Of a stretch of DNA of 64,000 bases, positions 1 to 8,691 are shown piece after piece. Made by a program: the position numbers and the translations under genes. The stretch is from Mucilaginibacter pineti (GTDB taxonomy: Bacteria; Bacteroidota; Bacteroidia; Sphingobacteriales; Sphingobacteriaceae), in contig NZ_FNAI01000010.1 in NCBI RefSeq assembly GCF_900101875.1, positions 186,001-250,000 of the forward strand, given 5' to 3'. Each line of letters starts with the position of its first letter. Within the stretch, counting starts at the first letter, position 1. A model generated the notes under the pieces. That model worked only from the letters and a program-made list of their open reading frames with translations, was not told where the DNA came from and ran no database searches.

Positions 1-627
1 TCTTTTGTCAACGGGTATGAAACTATCCACTTGCCCAATATGACAGAACTTGACCCATTGGGTATGGCCCAGAAATATGGGATAAGTGAAATAGAGATCA
101 TTCGTAAAAAAGACGTTGATATAATGGTCGATCAACAGCAATTAGCCCAACGGGAGCGAGGGCAATTACCGGTTATTGAAATTAAGGGACATCTATTTTA
201 TGTTGACCTTGTAATGGATTCACTGAGGCCTAAGGATGATTTTGCTACCGCCGGCATTCGGTTTAATGATATTGATGATTACTTTCTTGAAAGTAGTAAC
301 CACTATCGCATTCCTTATAACCCTGCAACACATTCATTTGAAGATCTCGATTACGAAAACATCAAGGCTATACCAAAGGGAATTATTATCGTGGATATTC
401 CTTGGCAACAACATTTAGACCCGATCGCTTACGCAAGGATTCATGGCTTTGACAAGGATCAGATACTTCGGGAAAGCCCTATCCAATTGCACATGAAGGC
501 GCATGAGGCATCATGGGATGATACGCCCATCAAGCAGATCATTGCCAAAAATTTAAAGCGGGATTTGGGCAGTGAACAAGAGCAATCCCCCGATAAACCC
601 CAACGCAAAAGAGGCCGGGGATTATAA
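1..627 (+). CDS. Conjugation-operon accessory protein, 5'-partial
   Basis: The reading frame is open to the first base, so the start lies before the window; an in-frame TTG at 31 and ATG at 40 are possible but less likely starts. The product ends in a basic KRGRGL-type tail. Its middle and C-terminal parts resemble the protein encoded at 974-1429: both have a YVD/FVDF strand, a block reading roughly YxIPYNPxTxSF or YEFMYDPLTRTI, a DPIAYARI / HPDAVARI helix and a KRG tail. The two flank traF and look like a duplication. I do not recognise a named family. Its place in the tra operon suggests a role linked to transfer or to an upstream TraE-like pilin; function unknown. Confidence 0.7.
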   Translation, partial: SFVNGYETIHLPNMTELDPLGMAQKYGISEIEIIRKKDVDIMVDQQQLAQRERGQLPVIEIKGHLFYVDLVMDSLRPKDDFATAGIRFNDIDDYFLESSNHYRIPYNPATHSFEDLDYENIKAIPKGIIIVDIPWQQHLDPIAYARIHGFDKDQILRESPIQLHMKAHEASWDDTPIKQIIAKNLKRDLGSEQEQSPDKPQRKRGRGL

Positions 628-647
628 ACTATTCAACAAAAATTATC

Positions 648-968
648 ATGGCAAATAGTGTATATCAAATCAATAAGGGCATTAACAAAAGCATCGAATT
701 TAAAGGGCTCAAAGCACAATACATCTGGTATTTAGGTGCCGGGATACTTGCACTGATGATCCTTTTTATTGTGCTATATATCATCGGTATTAGTCAATAC
801 ATCTGTATGGCAATCGCACTACTAGGCGGGTCTGGCCTGGTTTACAAGCTTTATGGCATGAGCAACAAATATGGTGCACATGGCATGATGAAAACAATGG
901 CAGGAAGAAGCATTCCAAAGGTGGTGCGTTGTAACAGCAGGAAAATATTTTTAAAAATCAAACAGTAA
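648..968 (+). CDS. traF: Conjugative transposon protein TraF (DUF4133-type)
   Basis: This 106-residue inner-membrane protein has the hallmark N-terminal motif of Bacteroidota TraF, NKGINKSIEFKGLKAQY, at residues 9-25. Two hydrophobic segments follow (about 28-48 and 51-67), then a short basic tail after KYGAHGMMK. TraF is a VirB3-like component of the type IV secretion channel, usually next to TraE and just before the TraG ATPase. Here a small accessory gene (974-1429) sits between traF and traG. Length and motif fit the family well. Confidence 0.88.
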   Translation: MANSVYQINKGINKSIEFKGLKAQYIWYLGAGILALMILFIVLYIIGISQYICMAIALLGGSGLVYKLYGMSNKYGAHGMMKTMAGRSIPKVVRCNSRKIFLKIKQ

Positions 969-973
969 CCATT

Positions 974-1429
974 ATGGAAGAAAATAGTCCTGAAAAACTT
1001 GACGAGGAAACCATGCAAACAAAAATTCCAGATAAAAGTCAGCCTGCATCCAAAGATGAAATGGCCGGAATAGAGATAGATGACGACGTGTATTTTTTCG
1101 TCGACTTTGTTAAGCTGCAAGTACGCGAACATGCAAACCCAGACAACATTATACCATTTTCCAAAATGAAAGATACCGGGACACACTATGAATTTATGTA
1201 TGATCCTCTTACACGTACAATTTCGTCATCGGCATCACGACAAAATTATAAAGTGAGTTTTCGGAATATAACGAAACTTCATCCGGATGCAGTGGCCCGT
1301 ATTTATAAAGTACCCCTCGAAGAAGTGAAAAAGCGTAATGACAAAGAATTCTTTCGGGATTTAAACCAGATAAGGCAGGGGGAAAAGAAAGAAGTAAAAC
1401 AACAAAAGAAGCGCGGTATGCGCATGTAG
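974..1429 (+). CDS. Conjugation-operon accessory protein, paralogue of the gene at 1-627
   Basis: A 151-residue soluble, charged protein encoded 5 bp after traF and 29 bp before traG. Residues 1-35 are acidic and probably disordered; a core with VYFFVDF, MYDPLTRTISSS and HPDAVARIYKV follows, and the C-terminus is strongly basic and ends KKRGMRM. The core matches the C-terminal half of the protein at 1-627, so the two arose by duplication. No enzymatic motif is visible. Its location between TraF and TraG points to an auxiliary transfer role, but this is inferred from context only. Confidence 0.72.
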   Translation: MEENSPEKLDEETMQTKIPDKSQPASKDEMAGIEIDDDVYFFVDFVKLQVREHANPDNIIPFSKMKDTGTHYEFMYDPLTRTISSSASRQNYKVSFRNITKLHPDAVARIYKVPLEEVKKRNDKEFFRDLNQIRQGEKKEVKQQKKRGMRM

Positions 1430-1458
1430 TTATTAAATCATCAAAAGAAAAGTGTAGC

Positions 1459-3927
1459 ATGGAAAAGTGGTTGGATGATGTGATGCCGGTTCTCGGCATC
1501 GAACACGATTGTATTATAAGTAAACAAGGGGATATTACCCTGGCTTACAAAGTTACCTTACCGGAAATATTTACACTTTCCGACAATGAGTATGAAAGCT
1601 TTCACCAGGCATGGGTGAAGGCGATTAAAGTTCTGCCCAAACATAGCATCTTGCACAAACAGGACTGGTTTATCGATAGCAAGTATAAGCCTGATTTTGG
1701 AGGGAAGGATGATAGTTTCCTATCACGAAGTTCAGAACGCTTCTTTAATGAAAGGCCGTTCCTGAACCATAGCTGTTATATCTTTTTGACTAAGAAACCA
1801 AAAGGAAGAAAGGACGGCAGTTCCTTGTTTTCAAACTTATTGCGTAAATCCATCGTCCCGGAACAAACGCTGAACCACACGCTCGTACAGGATTTCATGG
1901 ATAGTTGCGGGCAATTCAAACAGATACTTGAAGACAGTGGGTTTGTAAAAATGACACGTCTCCGTGATGATGACATTTATAGTCATAAGCGTAAAATGGG
2001 AATCCTCGAAAGGTACTGTTTCCTTGCCGAAGAAGAGGATAATTTCATTGTTAAGGACTTGCAATTTGCAGGTGATAAAATACAAATTGGCGGGCAACAT
2101 TGCCAGTTATTTACATTAGGTGATGCTGCTGACCTGCCATCGCTTTGTGGCAGCCGGATCAACTATGACAAGTACAGCACCGATAAAACCAAGTTTAGTA
2201 TAGGCTTCGCCAGTACACTCGGCCAGTTATTGCCATGTAACCACATTTATAACCAGTACGTTTTTATAGAAGATGCGCAAAAGACCATCCAGAAGATGGA
2301 AAGCAAAAGGCTGCGCCTGCAAAGCCTATCTGCGTACAGCCGGGAAAATAGTATTTCACGGGATGCAACGAATGACTTCTTGAATGAAGCTATTGGAGAT
2401 CAACGCCAGCCAATTAAAGCCCATTATAATTTACTCGTCTGGACAGAAGATCCCGATAAATTGAAAGACCTGAAAAACATGGTCAGCTCTGCACTTGCAC
2501 AGATGGATGCTGTTGCGAAACTGGAAACTTTTGGCGCACCACAAATTTATTGGGCGGGTATTCCCGGAAATGAAGCAGACTTTCCGATGAATGATTGCTT
2601 TGACTCGTTTACCGAACAAGCTGCTTGCTTTTTTAATTTAGAAACAGGTTACCGCACATCACTCAGCCCCGTAGGTATTCGGTTAGGCGACCGACAAACC
2701 GGAAAGCCAATCCATGTGGATATTAGTGATGAGCCAATGAAACTTGGCATCTGTACGAACAGGAATAAATTCATATTGGGCCCCTCAGGTAGCGGTAAAA
2801 GTTTTTACACAAACCACATGGTGCGCAGCTACTATGAGCAAGGCACCCATATCGTATTGGTTGATGTAGGTCATAGCTATAAAGGCTTATGCGATATGGT
2901 GAATGGGTATTACTTCACCTATGAAGAAAACAATCCCATCAAGTTTAATCCTTTCTTCATAGGCGAAGGCGATAGCCTGGATACTGAAAAAAAAGAAAGC
3001 ATCAAAACTTTACTGCTGGCCCTTTGGAAGAAGGATGATGAAGAATTTAAGCGCAGCGAATATGTTGCTTTATCCAATGCTATTCAACTCTATTTTGAAA
3101 AGCTGGATAAGGATTTAACGCTCTTCCCTTGCTTTGATACTTTCTATGAATTTCTAAAAGAGGACTTTGTAAAAGTGCTTCAAGGCGATAAGGTCAAAGA
3201 CCGTGATTTCGACATCAATAATTTCCTCTACGTACTGCGCCCATACTATAAAGGTGGCGAATTTGATTACTTACTAAACGCCCATGAAAATCTTAACCTG
3301 CTTACTGAAAGGCTTATTGTATTTGAGCTGGATAATATTAAGGACCATCCGATCCTCTTTCCGGTGGTAACCATCATCATTATGGAAGTATTCATCAACA
3401 AGATGCGAAAACTAAAAGGCATCCGTAAGATGATACTCATTGAAGAAGCCTGGAAAGCGCTCATGAAAGAGGGGTTTGCAGAATACATTAAATACCTGTT
3501 TAAGACGGTGCGTAAGTTCTTTGGCGAGGCCATTGTGGTAACGCAGGAAATTGAAGATATCATCAGCTCGCAAGTAGTGAAGCAAGCCATTGTCAATAAC
3601 AGCGATTGCAAAATCCTGCTTGACCAAAGTAAGTACCAAAATAAGTTTGACGCGATACAAGAATTGCTCGGCCTTACGGATAAGGAAAAGGCCTTGGTGC
3701 TCTCCGTCAACAAAGCCAATGATCCATTGCGCAAATACAAAGAGGTATTTATATCACTTGGTGGTATGTTATCCAAAGTGTACCGCACCGAAGTATCACC
3801 TGAAGAGTATTACGCTTACACCACGGAGCAAACAGAGAAAGTAAAAGTTGCTGAATATGCTGCAAGGTTCGGCAGTATCGAAAAAGGTATAGCCGCCTTG
3901 GTGGCCGATCAGAAATCAAATAATTAA
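1459..3927 (+). CDS. traG: TraG-family conjugation system ATPase (VirB4-like)
   Basis: This 822-residue protein is the traffic ATPase that powers the conjugative type IV secretion channel on the cytoplasmic face of the inner membrane. Walker A is GPSGSGKS at residues 441-448 and a Walker B-like ILIEEAW lies near residue 660; the sequence from about 690 (VVTQEIEDIISS) matches the conserved motif after Walker B in this family. The N-terminal 400 residues form the usual TraG/VirB4 domain. Length is normal for Bacteroidota TraG. The ATG at 1459 follows the previous gene by 29 bp. It is the most confidently identified gene of the operon. Confidence 0.95.
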   Translation: MEKWLDDVMPVLGIEHDCIISKQGDITLAYKVTLPEIFTLSDNEYESFHQAWVKAIKVLPKHSILHKQDWFIDSKYKPDFGGKDDSFLSRSSERFFNERPFLNHSCYIFLTKKPKGRKDGSSLFSNLLRKSIVPEQTLNHTLVQDFMDSCGQFKQILEDSGFVKMTRLRDDDIYSHKRKMGILERYCFLAEEEDNFIVKDLQFAGDKIQIGGQHCQLFTLGDAADLPSLCGSRINYDKYSTDKTKFSIGFASTLGQLLPCNHIYNQYVFIEDAQKTIQKMESKRLRLQSLSAYSRENSISRDATNDFLNEAIGDQRQPIKAHYNLLVWTEDPDKLKDLKNMVSSALAQMDAVAKLETFGAPQIYWAGIPGNEADFPMNDCFDSFTEQAACFFNLETGYRTSLSPVGIRLGDRQTGKPIHVDISDEPMKLGICTNRNKFILGPSGSGKSFYTNHMVRSYYEQGTHIVLVDVGHSYKGLCDMVNGYYFTYEENNPIKFNPFFIGEGDSLDTEKKESIKTLLLALWKKDDEEFKRSEYVALSNAIQLYFEKLDKDLTLFPCFDTFYEFLKEDFVKVLQGDKVKDRDFDINNFLYVLRPYYKGGEFDYLLNAHENLNLLTERLIVFELDNIKDHPILFPVVTIIIMEVFINKMRKLKGIRKMILIEEAWKALMKEGFAEYIKYLFKTVRKFFGEAIVVTQEIEDIISSQVVKQAIVNNSDCKILLDQSKYQNKFDAIQELLGLTDKEKALVLSVNKANDPLRKYKEVFISLGGMLSKVYRTEVSPEEYYAYTTEQTEKVKVAEYAARFGSIEKGIAALVADQKSNN

Positions 3928-3946
3928 TAAACAATAAATACCGGAG

Positions 3947-4354
3947 ATGATGAAAAAGATAAGTTTATTAAAGAAGCTAAACTGGCTGGCTTCCATTGTA
4001 GGTCAGTATTACAACGATAGATCCGAAGGATTAGGATTGCTAAAACTTGAATATACTAAACCATGGCCGGGTGATACGGTACCCAATGGTCACACCTCAA
4101 TTGTTATAAAAATCACCCCCGATGGCAGTTTATACAAGGTGTCACAACAATACTTTTTAAAGGGGGAATTACAGCGTGAAAATAGTTGGCTGGCTAGTTT
4201 TTCCTTGTATCCCAATTTCTCGCTTACTGAAATTGGTGGTTTTCATTATTGCATTTTAGACCCGTTAAAAAATGCTCTTTATCTGGAAGAAGATATGCCT
4301 GGATGTTTGTCTGTGGTTTCCGTTTATCACATTAAAACAGAACAGGTAAGATGA
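3947..4354 (+). CDS. Hypothetical protein in transfer operon
   Basis: A 135-residue protein of unknown family. It has no clear signal peptide (a basic LLKKLNWL start is present) and no catalytic motif. It contains aromatic, strand-rich segments (LLKLEYTKPWP, SIVIKITPDGSLYKV). It is read in the same direction, 19 bp after traG, and overlaps the start of the next gene by 4 bp, which supports translation. ATG codons at 3947 and 3950 are equally possible starts. Function unknown; transfer-related by position only. Confidence 0.65.
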   Translation: MMKKISLLKKLNWLASIVGQYYNDRSEGLGLLKLEYTKPWPGDTVPNGHTSIVIKITPDGSLYKVSQQYFLKGELQRENSWLASFSLYPNFSLTEIGGFHYCILDPLKNALYLEEDMPGCLSVVSVYHIKTEQVR

Positions 4355-5025
4355 AGAAGACTTTAATAATCATGAGCCTGTTGCTCTGTGTTTCGTTAGT
4401 ACCGCAAAAGGCCAATGCGCAGATAGCCATATTGGAAATAATAAAAGCCGGCATCAAAAAAGTGATCAGGGCTGTGGATCTGAAAATACAAAGGGAACAA
4501 AATAAGGTGATCTGGTTACAGGATGCCCAAAAGACCCTGGAGAACACGTTGTCGAAATTAAAGCTGGATGAAATCTCGGACTGGACACAAAAGCAAAAAG
4601 ACCTTTATGGTAAGTATTTCGATGAATTAAAAAAGGTTAAATATGTCATCGCCTATTACCAAAGGGTCAAGGATATCACAGCAAAACAAGTGGCACTTGT
4701 GAAAGCCTATGATCGGGCCTGGGCAATGGTTTCATCCGATAAGCATTTCTCACCGCAGGAAGTTCAATATATGGGATCGGTCTATAGCGGCATACTAAGT
4801 GAAACGGTTAAGAATATAGATCAGATGTTGCTTGTAGTAAATTCCTTTAAAACCCAAATGGCGGATGCAAAGCGGATTGAACTCATCGACAAAGCAGCTA
4901 ATAAGGTGGATGAAAATTATTCCGATTTACAAATTTTCACAAGGCAAAATGCCATGCTCAGCTTACAGCGGTCGAAGGGGGAAGCGGAGATTGCCTTGGT
5001 TAAACAAATGTATGGCCTTCAATAA
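4351..5025 (+). CDS. TraI-like secreted conjugation protein (copy 1)
   Basis: A 224-residue protein with a signal peptide (LIIMSLLLCVSLVPQKANAQ, cleaved after the AQ near residue 24), so it is periplasmic. The mature part is almost wholly alpha-helical and rich in Lys, Gln and Leu, with likely coiled coils around residues 45-90. It shares with the next two genes the pattern of a KxGY/KYFDEL helix, a YMGSVYSGIL-type motif, an IxLIDKA helix and a C-terminal YGLQ/YGIK/HGIN ending. This position between TraG and TraJ is that of TraI (DUF4141) in CTnDOT-type elements. Some databases label such proteins as TerB-like, but there is no sign of tellurite resistance. Confidence 0.72.
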   Translation: MKKTLIIMSLLLCVSLVPQKANAQIAILEIIKAGIKKVIRAVDLKIQREQNKVIWLQDAQKTLENTLSKLKLDEISDWTQKQKDLYGKYFDELKKVKYVIAYYQRVKDITAKQVALVKAYDRAWAMVSSDKHFSPQEVQYMGSVYSGILSETVKNIDQMLLVVNSFKTQMADAKRIELIDKAANKVDENYSDLQIFTRQNAMLSLQRSKGEAEIALVKQMYGLQ

Positions 5026-5036
5026 AATTCTAAACA

Positions 5037-5678
5037 ATGAAAAAGATCATTTTAATCATAACAGCACTTTTTTTTGCCCACACTATTCATGCGCAAACAT
5101 TTTCTGAATGGTTCCGGCAAGGAAAGACACAAAAGAAATACTTACTTGAACAGATTGCCGCTCTTAAGGCATATACTACTGTTTTAAAGAAAGGGTATGA
5201 TATCTCGCAAATGGGTCTTACTGCAATTGGTGATATTAAAAACGGGGACTTTGGTTTGCATTCCGCTTACTTCAATTCTCTAAAAGCAGTAAATCCGGAA
5301 GTAGCTAAATATCCAAGGATAGCCGACATTTTATCAATGCAACAGGATATACAGACACTTGCCGGCAAAAGCAAATCCAAGGCTTTGCAAAGCAACTTGT
5401 TTTCTGTCAGTGAAAAGGATTATTTAAACGGTGTTTATGTACGATTGAATACTGATTGCCTGCAAACATTAAATGAACTGGAAGCGGTGACTACGCCCGG
5501 CAAACTGGAAATGAAATATGATGAACGGATCAAGCGTATTGATAAATTATTCGCTCAAAGCCAAAGCCAATATGGGTTTGCTAAAAGTTTCTCGAATGAT
5601 TTACTAATGATGCAAATCCAAAAGAGTTATCAAAACACTGATTTACAAACTGCCCGTACCTTATACGGCATAAAATAA
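5037..5678 (+). CDS. TraI-like secreted conjugation protein (copy 2)
   Basis: A 213-residue periplasmic protein with a signal peptide (residues 1-20, ending AQT). The body is helical, with KKGYDISQMGLTAIGDIKNGDF and, later, KMKYDERIKRIDKLF-type segments that line up with the following paralogue. It sits 11 bp after copy 1 and 6 bp before copy 3. The family is common beside TraJ in Sphingobacteriaceae elements. A structural role in the periplasmic part of the transfer channel is likely from context, but the sequence itself does not prove it. Confidence 0.72.
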   Translation: MKKIILIITALFFAHTIHAQTFSEWFRQGKTQKKYLLEQIAALKAYTTVLKKGYDISQMGLTAIGDIKNGDFGLHSAYFNSLKAVNPEVAKYPRIADILSMQQDIQTLAGKSKSKALQSNLFSVSEKDYLNGVYVRLNTDCLQTLNELEAVTTPGKLEMKYDERIKRIDKLFAQSQSQYGFAKSFSNDLLMMQIQKSYQNTDLQTARTLYGIK

Positions 5679-5684
5679 GAAACA

Positions 5685-6320
5685 ATGAAAAAGGTGATTT
5701 TATTTATAGTGTTCTTTCTCCCTGTTATTGGTTTCACCACAAGGGCAAACGCCCAATCCGATGAGGTTATCCAACTACTGCTTAATGTCGAAAAACTTAG
5801 CCAGTATAAACAGATCTTGAACGATATGAAAACCGGGTACCAGGTTCTTAATAAAGGTTATTCAACCATTAAGGATATATCTCAGGGTAACTTTAGTATG
5901 CACCAGTTATTTCTGGACGGCCTTTGGTCTGTAAGCCCTACGGTCATGCAATACGGGCGGATTGCGGATATCGTGAGTAACCAGGTGCGGCTTGTCAAAG
6001 AATATAAAAACGCTTTTAACCGGTTTAAGTCCAGCGGCTTTTTCAAGCTCGATGAGATCAGCTATATGGAAACGGTTTATGATAACCTTTTCAACCAAAG
6101 CTTACATAATCTTGATGCTCTGGCCAACGTCATTACTGCCAATAAACTGCGTATGAGTGATGATGAGCGGATCAAAGCCATTGACAGGATAAATGCAGAT
6201 ATGGAAGACAAACTTCAATTCCTGCGAACCTTCAATAATTCCACAACGGCTCTTGCTATACAGCGGCAAAAAGCACAAAATGAAATAACGGCTATAAAAG
6301 GCCTTCATGGTATAAACTAA
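5685..6320 (+). CDS. TraI-like secreted conjugation protein (copy 3)
   Basis: A 211-residue secreted protein (signal peptide residues 1-24, ending ANAQ). It is the closest relative of copy 2: both contain L-K-x-GY, DI.(N/Q)G(D/N)F, an ARI/GRIADI motif, a DDERIKAIDRI helix and a short hydrophobic C-terminus. Three tandem paralogues in one transfer operon suggest a hetero-oligomer or successive duplication. It directly precedes traJ. Regulation is presumably that of the operon, since no promoter-like gap is visible. Confidence 0.72.
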   Translation: MKKVILFIVFFLPVIGFTTRANAQSDEVIQLLLNVEKLSQYKQILNDMKTGYQVLNKGYSTIKDISQGNFSMHQLFLDGLWSVSPTVMQYGRIADIVSNQVRLVKEYKNAFNRFKSSGFFKLDEISYMETVYDNLFNQSLHNLDALANVITANKLRMSDDERIKAIDRINADMEDKLQFLRTFNNSTTALAIQRQKAQNEITAIKGLHGIN

Positions 6321-6334
6321 ATAAAAACAACATA

Positions 6335-7522
6335 ATGGGAAAGTGTAAAAGGGCCGCAATACTTGCGGCAGTGGGGATGTTATTTCCTTTTTTAAGCCAC
6401 GCACAAAGTGCAGGTAATGGGGTCGCCCTCACAGTTGGCGGCTTGCAGGGCATACTGGATAAAGTATATGATGAGATGTTGCCCATGTGCAGCGGGCTGA
6501 TTGGTGTAGGTAGCGGTATCGCGGGGTTTGCAGCTATCTGGTATATAGCCTCCCGTGTTTGGAGGCATATGGCTAATGCGGAACCGATTGATTTTTATCC
6601 TTTGTTCCGGCCATTTGTATTGGGCTTCTGTGTTATCCATTTTCAATTTGTGATCGCAATGATGAACGGCATCTTACAGCCGACTGTAACGGGAACGGCA
6701 AAGATGGTGGGTGATTCTGACAAAGCAGTTGCAGCGCTGCTGAAAGAAAAGGAAGACAAAATAAAAGACAGCGAAGTATGGAAAATGTATGTTGGTGATG
6801 ACGACAAAGGTGACCGGGAAAAATGGTATAAATATTCACATCCCGATGCAGATCCATCTGATGAAAGTATGTTGGAAAGTGTAGGTAATGACATGCGTTT
6901 TTTTATGGAAAAGGTTGCTTACAAGTTCCAGAATAACATCAAAGAATGGATGAGTGAAATCTTGCAGGTTCTTTTTCAAGCTGCTGCCTTATGTATCAAT
7001 ACGCTGCGGACTTTCCAATTAATTGTATTTGCTATTCTTGGGCCTCTGGTTTTTGGTATCGCGGTCTTTGACGGCCTACAGCATACGCTTACCGCATGGA
7101 TCGCCCGCTATATAAATATCTTCTTATGGCTTCCGGTCTGTAATATTTTCGGTGCCATCATTGGGAAGATCCAAGAGCTGATGCTTCAATATGATTTAGG
7201 GCAGATACAAAGTACAGGAACAACCGTATTCAGTACTACAGATGCGGGATACCTTATATTCATGATCATTGGAATCGTGGGTTATTTCACTGTCCCCTCT
7301 GTTGCCAATTCTATTGTCAATGCAGGTGGCATGGGAGCGATGCTCACAAAAGTCACCAATATCTCAACATCTGCTACAAGCATGGCGGGAGGCCACACAA
7401 AACAGGCAGGTGGCATTATAGCTTCCGGGGGGTATGGTTTAGGTCAACGCATCCTTGGTGGTGGTAGCGTGACCAACGATTATGATTCCCACGTAAAGGA
7501 CAAGATCTCCGGTAAATCCTAA
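6335..7522 (+). CDS. traJ: Conjugative transposon membrane protein TraJ
   Basis: A 395-residue polytopic inner-membrane protein. After an N-terminal signal-like segment (residues 1-24) there are hydrophobic stretches near 50-70, 85-105, 210-250, 265-285 and 305-325, the TraJ/VirB6-like pattern, and a Gly-rich tail (GGHTKQAGGIIASGGYG). A charged loop at about 125-185 (many Asp, Lys, Glu) is probably cytoplasmic or periplasmic. TraJ forms part of the inner-membrane channel. Position before traK and normal length support the call. Confidence 0.87.
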   Translation: MGKCKRAAILAAVGMLFPFLSHAQSAGNGVALTVGGLQGILDKVYDEMLPMCSGLIGVGSGIAGFAAIWYIASRVWRHMANAEPIDFYPLFRPFVLGFCVIHFQFVIAMMNGILQPTVTGTAKMVGDSDKAVAALLKEKEDKIKDSEVWKMYVGDDDKGDREKWYKYSHPDADPSDESMLESVGNDMRFFMEKVAYKFQNNIKEWMSEILQVLFQAAALCINTLRTFQLIVFAILGPLVFGIAVFDGLQHTLTAWIARYINIFLWLPVCNIFGAIIGKIQELMLQYDLGQIQSTGTTVFSTTDAGYLIFMIIGIVGYFTVPSVANSIVNAGGMGAMLTKVTNISTSATSMAGGHTKQAGGIIASGGYGLGQRILGGGSVTNDYDSHVKDKISGKS

Positions 7523-7558
7523 CTAACCAGAAGCATCCACAATTATAAATCAAAGAAA

Positions 7559-8176
7559 ATGTTTACGAAAGCAAAAAATATAGATACAGCCTTTAAGGAA
7601 ACCCGTAGGTTTTTCATTATGATAACAAGCGGTATTATACTTCTTTGCGCCTTCCTGGTTTACAAAAGTTTTAAGATGGTAACAGGTGCGCAAGGCAAGA
7701 TATATGTACTGGCAAGCGGAAAGGCGATGGAAGCATTTGCCGAGGAAAGAAGGGATAACATACCGGTCGAAGCCAAAGACCATATAGGCACTTTTCATCA
7801 ATTCTTTTTTACACTCTCGCCTGATGATAAACAAATCCTGGCGGGAATTACAAAAGCATTGTATTTGGGAGATGCATCAGTTAAACGTGCTTACGACAAT
7901 TTAAAGGAAAGCAACTATTACACAAGCATCATTTCCGGCAATGTGAGTCAGACAGTAAAAACAGATAGCATCTCGGTGAACACCGCTGAATACCCGTTTT
8001 ACTTTCGGTTTTATGGTAAGCAGGAAATCACCCGTTCAAGTACTGTAGTCACGCGAAGCCTGATCACAGAAGGTTATCTCCGTAACGTCTCGCGCAGTGA
8101 TAATAACTCTCACGGCTTCCTGATCGAAAGGTGGCAGATTTTAGAAAACAAAGATATCAACGTCAAAAACAGATAA
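7559..8176 (+). CDS. traK: Conjugative transposon protein TraK (VirB8-like)
   Basis: A 205-residue bitopic membrane protein: a short cytoplasmic N-terminus, one membrane helix at about 17-37 and a periplasmic domain. Landmarks are RRFFIM before the helix, HIGTFHQFFFTLSPDD at about 79-94 and YPFYFRFYGKQEITR later, which match the TraK family. It works as a periplasmic scaffold of the channel, in the manner of VirB8. The gene lies between traJ and a TraL-position gene, which follows after 2 bp. Confidence 0.88.
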   Translation: MFTKAKNIDTAFKETRRFFIMITSGIILLCAFLVYKSFKMVTGAQGKIYVLASGKAMEAFAEERRDNIPVEAKDHIGTFHQFFFTLSPDDKQILAGITKALYLGDASVKRAYDNLKESNYYTSIISGNVSQTVKTDSISVNTAEYPFYFRFYGKQEITRSSTVVTRSLITEGYLRNVSRSDNNSHGFLIERWQILENKDINVKNR

Positions 8177-8178
8177 CA

Positions 8179-8643
8179 ATGAAATTTTTCAGAAGTAGAA
8201 AAGAAGACACGACCTCCGGGGTCGGTGATAAAGCGGCCGGATGGATTGCCTCCGGTATTTTAAAGTTACAACGCAATTGGGTTAAAGGCATGGAAAAACT
8301 CTTTAGCAAGCTAAGCCCTGCATCAACGAAGGTGGTACTTGTAATTGCGTTCCTGTTTGCAGCTGGTTATTGCACCATGATGGTTGCCTATAGTTTTGGG
8401 AAAACTGCTACCGTGATGCTAAAACAGGTAAATGGCGTCCAACCTGTTGCCATCGGAAAAACGGTTCCTGATCTGCCTCCCGGAGTGCCGGCTTTTATCA
8501 AACGCATGGAGCGGTTTAAGCATTACCTCGATAGCCTCAGTAAAACAGGTGATGGCCGGAAAATTAGAGACAGCTTGCTTTTCAGGCGGCCTGGCCTACT
8601 GGATAGTATCCAAAGGATCGAAAGAATCTACTGTGAGAAATAG
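8179..8643 (+). CDS. TraL-position small membrane protein of transfer operon
   Basis: The ATG at 8179 lies just after the traK stop and gives a 154-residue product; a longer in-frame reading from 8131 would overlap traK and is rejected. One membrane helix is visible (about residues 52-72, KVVLVIAFLFAAGYCTMMVA). The rest is soluble and ends in a charged helix. TraL of CTnDOT-like elements has this place, a single membrane helix and low conservation, so TraL is the likely identity, but I cannot confirm it by motif. Confidence 0.65.
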   Translation: MKFFRSRKEDTTSGVGDKAAGWIASGILKLQRNWVKGMEKLFSKLSPASTKVVLVIAFLFAAGYCTMMVAYSFGKTATVMLKQVNGVQPVAIGKTVPDLPPGVPAFIKRMERFKHYLDSLSKTGDGRKIRDSLLFRRPGLLDSIQRIERIYCEK

Positions 8644-8691
8644 TGAAACTATTACGGTAACTATCAAATTTTCAAATTCAAAAAAGCAAAA

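Noticed and set aside
4351..6320. Tellurite resistance (TerB-like) function
   Set aside because: The proteins have signal peptides and lie inside the tra operon; no TerB metal-site pattern visible.
8131..8178. Longer start for the TraL-position gene
   Set aside because: It would overlap traK; the ATG at 8179 directly after traK is better.
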